Program-made: the position numbers and the translations under genes
Origin: Chloroflexota bacterium
Lineage (GTDB): Bacteria > Chloroflexota > Anaerolineae > J102
Direction of reading: 5' to 3'
NCBI GenBank assembly: GCA_013152695.1
Contig: JAADFV010000319.1
Location: forward strand, 18,574 to 25,427
Length of the DNA stretch: 6,854 bases
Notes under the pieces: generated by a model
What the model was told of the DNA's origin: nothing
The model's database searches: none
Seen by the model: the letters and a program-made list of their open reading frames with translations, nothing else
In this document: positions 1-5,277 of the stretch, piece by piece
How the letters are laid out: each line of letters opens with the position of its first letter
How positions within the stretch are numbered: the first letter of the stretch is position 1

Positions 1-851
1 CCAATATCAATCGCCCGGTGATGTGCCCAATAGCCCTGCGTAATTTTACCACTGACAGGCCACACAAAAGTGCCCGTACCCTTACGCGCACTTTTAGGAA
101 TGGGGCCATTGTAAATGCTGACCGTGCGCGGAATGTAAGGCTTCTCGCCGCCCGGCACAATGAGGTAAGTACCTATCTGCAGCGGTTGATTCTCATCCTC
201 TAGCTTATTCCAGGCATAATTCACAATATCCGCCGGTTGTACTTTATACTTCTTGGCTATAGAAACAACCGTATCGCCCTTTTTTACCTTATGGTACACT
301 CCATCCACCGGCAGAATCACCAGCTCATCACCGATCCGGAGCATGTCAGGATTGAGCTCAAGATCACGATTCGCCCACATAATCGTCGAGGGCTGAATTC
401 CGAATTGGTCGGCAATACTGAATACCGTATCCCCTGCCTGAACCTTGTAATTGACGATATCGAGCCGTGGCCGCTTGGGAATCGTCGTAAAAGGTACTGC
501 TGAGCGAGAAAGCGAAATCGAGGCGGAAAGAGACGCCCCCCCGATGGCCGTAACCCGCTGTCCTACGAGCTCAGCCGTGGGTGAAGCAGTGGGTGCAGGT
601 AAAAGATCCGCTTCACTGATATTCCATTGCGGCAACTGCATCCGCCCTACCAACAGGACCCCCACCACCACGGCCAATAAGGCCAGATGTGATGCGTAGC
701 GCACAGGCGCAGAGGCATCACTCCCTTGCCCGCTTAGTTCTTCATACAAGCGCTGCCATAGATCGCGTCCGCTAGCCCGTAGGCCAGAGGAGGGATCATC
801 ACTGTCGGGAGAAGAAGGTGTGTTTTCTGTGTCAGGGGAGAAGTGTTCCAT
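1..851 (-). CDS. Membrane-anchored LysM-LysM-M23 peptidase (C-terminus off the left edge)
   Basis: Probable cell-wall protein that binds peptidoglycan and hydrolyses or remodels it outside the membrane. About 283 residues are present. The N-terminus is acidic, Ser/Pro-rich and lacks a cleavable signal peptide. One hydrophobic segment (about residues 55-70, HLALLAVVVGVLLVG) should anchor it with the rest outside. A Ser/Thr/Pro linker follows, then two LysM repeats at about 135-181 (YKVQAGDTVFSIA) and 186-233 (YHKVKKGDTVVSIA). From about 262 an M23 (LytM/DD-endopeptidase) domain begins with VWPVSGKITQGYW and then HHRAID. H278 and D282 match the first two zinc ligands of the HxxxD motif. The remaining ligands (HxH) lie outside the window, so activity cannot be judged. 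ATG 851 is preferred over the in-frame ATG at 914, because that codon overlaps the -10 box of the likely promoter. No good Shine-Dalgarno sequence is seen. Domain assignment is confident; the exact substrate is inferred. Confidence 0.92.
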   Translation of the reverse strand, partial: MEHFSPDTENTPSSPDSDDPSSGLRASGRDLWQRLYEELSGQGSDASAPVRYASHLALLAVVVGVLLVGRMQLPQWNISEADLLPAPTASPTAELVGQRVTAIGGASLSASISLSRSAVPFTTIPKRPRLDIVNYKVQAGDTVFSIADQFGIQPSTIMWANRDLELNPDMLRIGDELVILPVDGVYHKVKKGDTVVSIAKKYKVQPADIVNYAWNKLEDENQPLQIGTYLIVPGGEKPYIPRTVSIYNGPIPKSARKGTGTFVWPVSGKITQGYWAHHRAIDI

Positions 852-904
852 ACAAAATGGAAAAGGTTGCCTTGAGGATTTACAGTAGAAAGGCTCATTT
901 CCAG

Positions 905-926
905 CGCCGTGCATTATAGCACGGCG
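905..926. repeat. Perfect 8-bp inverted repeat with the -10 box as its loop
   Basis: The arms CGCCGTGC (905-912) and GCACGGCG (919-926) are exact reverse complements separated by six bases. On the minus strand those six bases read TATAAT, the proposed -10 box. No T-run follows the hairpin on either strand, so it does not look like an intrinsic terminator. It could be an operator for a dimeric repressor or a cruciform-prone site, or it could be chance in GC-rich DNA. The symmetry is seen directly; the function is inferred. Confidence 0.5.
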
Positions 927-941
927 GCGGCATTGCCCCAA
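913..941 (-). promoter_or_regulatory. Putative sigma-70-like promoter of the LysM/M23 gene
   Basis: Read on the minus strand, a perfect TATAAT (918 to 913) lies 17 bases after TTGGGG (941 to 936), which matches the first three bases of TTGACA. Transcription would start near 906, giving a leader of about 55 bases before ATG 851. It sits in the 96-bp gap after the preceding gene, so the LysM gene probably has its own promoter as well as possible read-through. The -10 is convincing and the -35 is weak. Confidence 0.55.
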
Positions 942-947
942 AAAACA

Positions 948-1310
948 TCATTCTCCTGTATCCGCTAACTCACGAAACAGAAACCATTCTCCCTCACGTT
1001 GTTGCCGGGGAGATCGATCGTAGTAAAGATCGAATATCCGTCCATCTTCGCAGCGCACGCGAAAGTAGAACCTTCCTACCCCCCAAGACCCGCGCTGACG
1101 TGCTCTCTGGGCGTGCTCGGGGCGCATATTCGTCGCCATACGTCCCCGCCGCCCGAAATCTTGCCAGGCCTGCAATAATTCACTCACCAGCCAACATTGC
1201 TCGCGCCAGATAAAACGATCGGGACAGCCAGGTGTTTTGCAAAAGGTGGGAGGCTGGTCGAATTCGACCTGAATGGGTTCACCGATAAAGTGAAGCGGAC
1301 GCAATGACAT
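948..1310 (-). CDS. Small DUF6504-like protein of unknown function
   Basis: A 120-residue, probably cytoplasmic protein without signal peptide or membrane segment. It has a compact, conserved-looking pattern: GEPIQVEF near the start, PGCPDRFIW at about 27-35, a basic stretch GRRGRMATNMRPEHAQRARQ (53-72), GSWGVGRFYFRVR (74-86) and the ending DGRIFDLYYDRSP plus EWFLFREL. This resembles, from memory, the DUF6504 family and related small proteins in Chloroflexota and Actinobacteria. I know of no established function and do not assign one. It has four cysteines (24, 29, 39, 87); the CxxxxC pair could bind metal, but nothing proves that. ATG 1310 lies 4 bases after the stop of the glycosyltransferase gene, so the two are probably co-transcribed, though I see no strong ribosome-binding site. 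That this is a gene is fairly sure; the family name is tentative. Confidence 0.82.
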   Translation of the reverse strand: MSLRPLHFIGEPIQVEFDQPPTFCKTPGCPDRFIWREQCWLVSELLQAWQDFGRRGRMATNMRPEHAQRARQRGSWGVGRFYFRVRCEDGRIFDLYYDRSPRQQREGEWFLFRELADTGE

Positions 1311-1314
1311 GAAT

Positions 1315-2478
1315 TCAAGCTCGGGATAAGGTCAAGAGGGTATTTTCTAAGAGGACGCCGGCCTGATCCCAGGTGTACCGCTGCTCGACGATGGCACGAA
1401 GCTGCTTTGCTTCTGCCCTTAGAGCATCGAGGGAGTCGAGGGCTGAGCGAATGGCCTGAGCGAGGCCTTCAGCCGTGGCGGTCTTGGCGTAGATGGCATG
1501 GGAGCCCAGATATTGGCGATGAACAGGAGTATCTGTGGCGACGATAGGCAAGGCCATGCTCATGTAAGGCAGAAGCTTGCCACTCCCTTCGGTCGTCGAG
1601 AGTTTGGGAGCGAGAGCCAGATCGGCCAGAGCGAGATAGCGAGGAGCCTCGGTGTAAGGAATGGCGCCGGTAAAGCGCACTTTGTCCGCTACACCGAGGT
1701 GTTTGGCCATGTTTTGATAATGCTCAACGCGAGGAAATCCCATCATCAGAAGTTGGATAGGGGCGTTGCGCAAAAGAGGATGTGCCATGGCCTGCAGGAG
1801 TAAATCGACGCCTTGATAGGGAGCAAGGAGGCCGAGATAAGCCACGACCGCTTTCTGCTCATCCAGTCCTAACCGTCTGTAAAGAGTAAGGTCTGGCGCC
1901 TGAGGATGAAAGAGATCGGGATCGACACTGTCGGGGAGGAGGTGCAAGCGCTCTTGGGGGAGGCCTCTTTGCAGGAGAAGGTTGTAAGTGGTCTGGGAGG
2001 AGGGGAAGAGGGCCTGCGGTTGACGCTCGATCCATCGTTCTAGCTTTTCCAGCCAGGAAAGAAAAGGCGATCGGGCAGAGATAAAATGGTGATCCAGCAT
2101 TTCGGCCGTGAGCGAGCCCTGGTAGTCAAAGAGGACAGGAATCCGCTGCCAGCGGCTGAGTAACCAGGCCAGTAATGCGCCTTCGTGCAAGAAGGCATAG
2201 AGGGCGTCTGGGCGAAAGCGGAAGGCAGCAAGGGAAAGTGTGGGCAGAAGAAGCGCATCGAGAAAGATCTTTCGGCGGGAGGAGCCCACCGGCATCGTAC
2301 GGGCCCAGGGAAGAGGAGGACGGGTGGTGGGAAGGGAGGGAAGGGTACGACCGGCAGGGTATGTCACGAGATGCACCTCGTGTCCACGGCCTTGCAAGGC
2401 CTGCAAATGTCCCCGAATACGAATATGACACCCGTAATCGGTAAAAAAACCGGTGGGAGCAATAGCAAGAATGCGCAT
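1315..2478 (-). CDS. GT4-type (GT-B fold) glycosyltransferase
   Basis: Likely transfers a sugar from an activated nucleotide donor to a glycan, lipid or other acceptor at the cytoplasmic face; donor and acceptor are unknown. The protein has 387 residues, typical for the family. The N-terminal Rossmann-like half begins MRILAIAPTGFFTDYGCHIR, with the usual Gly-rich, His-containing acceptor-side loop, and then GHEVHLVTY. The C-terminal half has VVAYLGLLAPYQGVDLLLQA (211-230), VRFTGAIPYTEAPRYLALAD (267-286) and the donor-site segment TTEGSGKLLPYM (295-306). Glu297 matches the first Glu of the EX7E motif, but the second Glu is replaced by Pro304/Tyr305. The open frame extends 29 codons upstream to a GTG at 2565. 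That extension is basic, low in complexity and unlike the family, so ATG 2478 is preferred, although no strong Shine-Dalgarno precedes it. The gene lies 91 bp after parB and 4 bp before the DUF6504-like gene. Confidence 0.9.
   Translation of the reverse strand: MRILAIAPTGFFTDYGCHIRIRGHLQALQGRGHEVHLVTYPAGRTLPSLPTTRPPLPWARTMPVGSSRRKIFLDALLLPTLSLAAFRFRPDALYAFLHEGALLAWLLSRWQRIPVLFDYQGSLTAEMLDHHFISARSPFLSWLEKLERWIERQPQALFPSSQTTYNLLLQRGLPQERLHLLPDSVDPDLFHPQAPDLTLYRRLGLDEQKAVVAYLGLLAPYQGVDLLLQAMAHPLLRNAPIQLLMMGFPRVEHYQNMAKHLGVADKVRFTGAIPYTEAPRYLALADLALAPKLSTTEGSGKLLPYMSMALPIVATDTPVHRQYLGSHAIYAKTATAEGLAQAIRSALDSLDALRAEAKQLRAIVEQRYTWDQAGVLLENTLLTLSRA
2322..2345 (+). other. Potential G-quadruplex (five GGG tracts) inside the glycosyltransferase gene
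   Basis: On the plus strand, GGG tracts at 2322-2324, 2329-2331, 2334-2336, 2338-2340 and 2343-2345 are separated by loops of 4, 2, 1 and 2 bases. This meets the usual G3-N1-7 rule with one tract to spare. It lies on the template strand of the glycosyltransferase gene and encodes its Leu/Pro/Ser/Thr-rich segment at about residues 45-53. The tracts are seen directly; folding and any effect on transcription are inference. Confidence 0.5.
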
Positions 2479-2569
2479 AATAAGCCTGGAGGCTAAGCAA
2501 AAGCGCCCAGCAAAGCGATTTTTCCCTTTCTCGCCAGAGCGATTACCCTTCCCCTGTACCCACACACAT
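2479..2569 (-). other. 91-bp gap between parB and the glycosyltransferase gene
   Basis: This stretch follows the parB stop and precedes ATG 2478. It stays open in the glycosyltransferase frame from GTG 2565. It holds short complementary pieces on the minus strand: TCGC-TCTG-GCGA, a second TCGC that could pair with the same GCGA, and AGCCT-CC-AGGCT just before the start codon. There is no stem followed by a T-run and no convincing promoter. Read-through from parB is the simplest reading, but a separate weak promoter cannot be excluded. Confidence 0.35.
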
Positions 2570-3457
2570 TCATAACGGTTCCTGAATCAATTTATCGTAA
2601 ATGTCTGCGAGTTCTTCTTCGGAGTAGAAATGAATGACAATGCGCCCACCCTTGCGGGTGCGAAAGAGATTGACTTTGGTACCCAGCCGTTCCCGCAGGC
2701 GGTCTTCCAAGGCCTTACTTTCTGGAGTATTGGAGAGGTCGTCCTCTTTGTCGGGGGGAGAAGCGGCGGGTGTATTCAAGCGCCGCACCAATTCTTCGGT
2801 TTGGCGTACCGAGAGGCCGCGGTTGATCACCAGTTTTGTCGCTTCGACCATGGTTTGTTCATCGTTGAGCCCCAAAATGGCGCGGGCATGACCTTCGCGA
2901 ATTTGCCCTTCGATGAGAGCATTTTTCACCGGTTCAGGCAGTCGTAGCAAACGTACGATGTTGGCTACAGCGGTACGGCTTTTACCCACCCTATCTGCCA
3001 CCTGTTCTTGCGTAAGGCCAAATTCCTCGATCAGGGTCTGGTAGGCCGTGGCTTCTTCCAAGGGGTTCAAGTCGGAACGCTGGATATTTTCGACTAGAGC
3101 CAGCTCCAGCATGTCTTGGGGGCTGGCCTCTTTGATAACGACTGGGATTTCGCTAAGGCCGGCCAGGCGCGAAGCGCGCCAGCGCCGTTCTCCGGCAATG
3201 ATAACGAAGGGAGTTGGGTCTTCGACCGGAGCAGCGGTGACGATGATGGGCTGAATCAGGCCGTGTTCCTTAATGGAGGCAGCAAGTTCGGCCAAAGCTT
3301 CGGGGGCGATAGCTTGCCGGGGCTGGCGGGGGTTGGGACTTACATCTTCGATGGGCAGGATGCGTAAGCCGGTCTCGCCCCCTGCGGTGGAAGGAGGTGC
3401 GCCAGGAGATTCCGGGATTAAGCTGGTCAAGCCACGACCGAGGCCACGCCGTTTCAT
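2570..3457 (-). CDS. parB: ParB/Spo0J chromosome-partitioning CTPase and parS-binding protein
   Basis: DNA-binding clamp that loads at parS sites near the origin, spreads using CTP, and works with ParA in chromosome segregation. At 295 residues it has the full family length. It starts with the typical MKRRGLGRGLTSLIP, in which the RGLGRGL segment is the ParA-stimulating tail. Box I is PNPRQPR (41-47), the CTP-binding box II is AGERRWRASRLAG (88-100) and box III is ENIQRSDLNPLEEA (123-136). The helix-turn-helix is LTQEQVADRVGKSRTAVANI (148-167), followed by GHAR (189-192). A charged linker (about 228-247) leads to a C-terminal dimerisation domain. ATG 3457 overlaps the parA stop by 4 bases (ATGA), and an AGGGAG Shine-Dalgarno (3470 to 3465) sits 7 bases upstream. 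All key motifs are intact, so it should be functional. Confidence 0.97.
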   Translation of the reverse strand: MKRRGLGRGLTSLIPESPGAPPSTAGGETGLRILPIEDVSPNPRQPRQAIAPEALAELAASIKEHGLIQPIIVTAAPVEDPTPFVIIAGERRWRASRLAGLSEIPVVIKEASPQDMLELALVENIQRSDLNPLEEATAYQTLIEEFGLTQEQVADRVGKSRTAVANIVRLLRLPEPVKNALIEGQIREGHARAILGLNDEQTMVEATKLVINRGLSVRQTEELVRRLNTPAASPPDKEDDLSNTPESKALEDRLRERLGTKVNLFRTRKGGRIVIHFYSEEELADIYDKLIQEPL

Positions 3458-4260
3458 GTTGTTACTCCCTGAGGAATAGAGGCATTGTTACGTTCGATAA
3501 GTTCTTGGGCCAACTCGGCATAAGCCTTGGCGCCCGGTGAGTTGGGGGCATAGGTGTTGATCGGTTCACCATAGCTCGGCGCTTCGCCCAGACGGATGCT
3601 GCGGGGAATCACGGTCTTGAAAACAGTGTCCCTAAAATAGCTCCGCACCTCTCTTTCGACCTGCTGGCTCAGTTTAAGGCGCTGGTCATGCATAGTGAGA
3701 AGCAGGCCAGCAACGCGCAGGCTGGGGTTGAGGGCCTGTTTGACCTGATCGATGGTGTGGAGCAGCTGCCCCAGCCCCTCCATGGCCAGATATTCACATT
3801 GCAAAGGCACGAGAACACCGTGGGTGGCGGCTGCCAGCGCGTTCACCGTAATCAAACCGAGGCTGGGAGGATTATCGATGAGGATGTAATCGTAGCGATG
3901 AAGGGTAGGAGTGAGGGCGTCACGAAGGAGGTAGGCGCGGCGAAAGGGGTCACGGATGCTTTCCACGGCCTCGGTTTCGAGGGCGGCCAGTTCATGAGAG
4001 CTGGGGGCCAAATCGAGACGCATGCGATTGGTGAGTGTGATCACGTCGGCAAGGGGAACTTCGCCGCTAAAAACATCGTATAAAGAACGAGGTAGTTGGC
4101 TGGCAATGAGGCCGAGGCTGCTGGTGGCATTAGCCTGGGGATCGATGTCGATGATCAGCACGCGCTGACCGGCAGCAGCGAGATAAGCGCCGAGATTGAC
4201 TGCGGTGGTCGTCTTGCCCACACCGCCCTTTTGATTGGCTATGGCGTAAACGTAGGTCAT
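3454..4260 (-). CDS. parA: ParA/Soj chromosome-partitioning ATPase
   Basis: Deviant-Walker-A ATPase that binds the nucleoid non-specifically as an ATP dimer and is stimulated by ParB to move the origin region. The 268 residues match the usual length of chromosomal ParA. The N-terminus has no extra DNA-binding domain, unlike plasmid type Ia ParA. The deviant Walker A is KGGVGKTT (11-18), Walker A' is IIDIDPQANAT (36-46) and Walker B is YILIDNPPSLG (125-135). The late signature IPRSIRLGEAPSYGEPI (218-234) is also present. Walker B reads D-N-P-P, where D-C-P-P or D-T-P-P is commoner; this is a mild variation. ATG 4260 overlaps the stop of the kinase gene by 4 bases, and parB overlaps its end in the same way. 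No strong Shine-Dalgarno lies at the usual distance, so initiation may depend on coupling to the kinase gene. Confidence 0.97.
   Translation of the reverse strand: MTYVYAIANQKGGVGKTTTAVNLGAYLAAAGQRVLIIDIDPQANATSSLGLIASQLPRSLYDVFSGEVPLADVITLTNRMRLDLAPSSHELAALETEAVESIRDPFRRAYLLRDALTPTLHRYDYILIDNPPSLGLITVNALAAATHGVLVPLQCEYLAMEGLGQLLHTIDQVKQALNPSLRVAGLLLTMHDQRLKLSQQVEREVRSYFRDTVFKTVIPRSIRLGEAPSYGEPINTYAPNSPGAKAYAELAQELIERNNASIPQGVTT
3465..3470 (-). promoter_or_regulatory. Shine-Dalgarno of parB
   Basis: AGGGAG read on the minus strand lies within the last codons of parA, 7 bases before ATG 3457. It fixes the parB start and, with the ATGA overlap, supports coupled translation. Confidence 0.75.
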
Positions 4261-5084
4261 GGCAAAGGATGATCCTGGATGTAGGCTTGCACTTGTTCGG
4301 GATTAGGAATGCCGTCCGTTCCCCTCGATTCGATGCCGATACTGGCGGTGACATTCGCAAAGTAGGCCGCCTGTATCGGGTCTCGGTGTTCGTAATAATG
4401 AATCAAAAAGGCAGCGGCAAAGGTATCACCTGCCCCAGTAGGATCAACTTCGTGCGCAGGCCGTGAGGGGATTCTATGTCGCTCACCTTCGACATAAAGG
4501 ATGCAACCCTCTGCCGCTTTGGTAATAGCGACAACGGGCACAGTATCGATAATTGTGGGTAAAATGCTGAGATCGCCGATCAAGTCCTCATCGGAAAAGA
4601 TGATGGCATCGAGGTGGGGCAAAATGCGGCCAGCGCTGTACCAGGGGACGGCAAGCACTCGACCTTTGCTATCCCATTCGCGCATCCACCCCTGGGGCGT
4701 GGCCGCCACCAAACCCTGTGCACGCTCGGCAATGGTTGGATCGACTTCTTGCGTGAGGGGAGCGAGGAGGATGATATCGGAGTTGTAAAGATGTTCGGGG
4801 ACATCTGTGGCCAAAATCGGGCCCGCAACAGCACGTAAATGCTGAGTACGTACGTTGTTATGATAGACGTTGTGAAAAGTGGTCGTGTATCGTGAAGGAA
4901 GTTGGATAATTTCGATATCTTTGAGTAAGGGATGTTGCACATCTTCAGGGCGAGATCGTGAGACCACGGTAACATCAGCCCCCAACCGTTTGGCTGTGAT
5001 GCCGGCATAGCTGGATGTGCCGCCTAGCGTGTATCCGCCGGGAACGACATCTCTGGTGATATTGCCGATGATTGTAAAATGCAC
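4257..5084 (-). CDS. PfkB/ribokinase-family carbohydrate or nucleoside kinase
   Basis: Soluble kinase expected to phosphorylate a sugar, sugar-like polyol or nucleoside with ATP; the substrate cannot be told from sequence. The protein has 275 residues from GTG 5084, slightly short for a family usually near 300. The N-terminal substrate region has LGGTSSYAGITAKRLG (20-35), matching the family's di-Gly motif. The second PfkB signature, DPTGAGDTFAAAFL (214-227), has its catalytic base at Asp220. The NxxE motif involved in Mg/phosphate handling reads SDED (164-167) here, so neither Asn nor Glu is in place. GTG 5084 is chosen because AGGAG lies 7 bases upstream. ATG 5117, 11 codons earlier, has no such site and falls beside the likely transcription start. 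The gene heads the minus-strand cluster and overlaps parA by 4 bases. Confidence 0.92.
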   Translation of the reverse strand: MHFTIIGNITRDVVPGGYTLGGTSSYAGITAKRLGADVTVVSRSRPEDVQHPLLKDIEIIQLPSRYTTTFHNVYHNNVRTQHLRAVAGPILATDVPEHLYNSDIILLAPLTQEVDPTIAERAQGLVAATPQGWMREWDSKGRVLAVPWYSAGRILPHLDAIIFSDEDLIGDLSILPTIIDTVPVVAITKAAEGCILYVEGERHRIPSRPAHEVDPTGAGDTFAAAFLIHYYEHRDPIQAAYFANVTASIGIESRGTDGIPNPEQVQAYIQDHPLP

Positions 5085-5091
5085 GGGGGAA

Positions 5092-5096
5092 CTCCT
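5092..5096 (-). promoter_or_regulatory. Shine-Dalgarno deciding the GTG start of the kinase
   Basis: AGGAG read on the minus strand is followed by TTCCCCC (7 bases) and then GTG at 5084-5082. This optimal spacing favours the GTG over ATG 5117, and the mature N-terminus MHFTIIGN matches the first beta strand of the family. Confidence 0.75.
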
Positions 5097-5121
5097 ACGC
5101 AATGATGGGGGAAGCATTAGG

Positions 5122-5151
5122 ATTTTAGCATACCGGTGGGGCTCAAGCCAA
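5122..5151 (-). promoter_or_regulatory. Putative promoter of the pfkB-parA-parB cluster
   Basis: Read on the minus strand, TAAAAT (5127 to 5122, five of six matches to the -10 consensus) lies 18 bases after TTGGCT (5151 to 5146, a weak -35). Transcription would begin near 5115, giving a leader of roughly 30 bases before GTG 5084. This also explains why ATG 5117 is unlikely to be used. Moderately supported by base matches only. Confidence 0.45.
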
Positions 5152-5175
5152 AGGGCGTATCGGCTACGTGATGAA

Positions 5176-5204
5176 TTGTCGTTTTACCTGCTTGAAAGTA
5201 CAAT
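5176..5204 (+). promoter_or_regulatory. Putative promoter of the rightward membrane-protein gene
   Basis: TTGTCG (5176-5181, four of six) lies 17 bases before TACAAT (5199-5204, five of six). Transcription would start near 5211, with a leader of about 67 bases before ATG 5278. It is back-to-back with the leftward promoter, with 24 bases between the two -35 boxes. A short inverted repeat GCTTG (5190-5194) and CAAGC (5206-5210) flanks the -10; it could be an operator but is only 5 bp. Confidence 0.5.
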
Positions 5205-5277
5205 GCAAGCCGTCAAGTTACCTACGCAGCCAAATCCCTCCCTCTTTCCTTCACCCTCATGCTCATTTTTTAGATTT

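Noticed and set aside
237..699. Plus-strand open frames of 82-88 codons over the LysM gene
   Set aside because: They lie opposite clear LysM repeats and show no family motif or ribosome site.
849..914. LysM/M23 gene start at ATG 914
   Set aside because: That ATG overlaps the TATAAT box, so it would lie upstream of the transcript start; the added 21 residues show no family features.
905..926. Rho-independent terminator for the DUF6504-like gene
   Set aside because: The stem is strong, but no T-run follows on either strand; the T-run on the minus strand lies before the stem.
2479..2565. Glycosyltransferase start at GTG 2565 (29 extra residues)
   Set aside because: The extension is basic and low in complexity, and MRILAIAPTG at ATG 2478 is the typical start of the family.
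3688..4083. 131-codon open frame on the plus strand inside parA
   Set aside because: It is the antisense shadow of a gene with all its family motifs; the translation has no recognisable pattern. The same holds for the other plus-strand frames within 948-5084.
5085..5117. Kinase start at ATG 5117
   Set aside because: It has no Shine-Dalgarno and lies at the predicted transcript start, whereas GTG 5084 has AGGAG at ideal spacing and gives the standard N-terminus.
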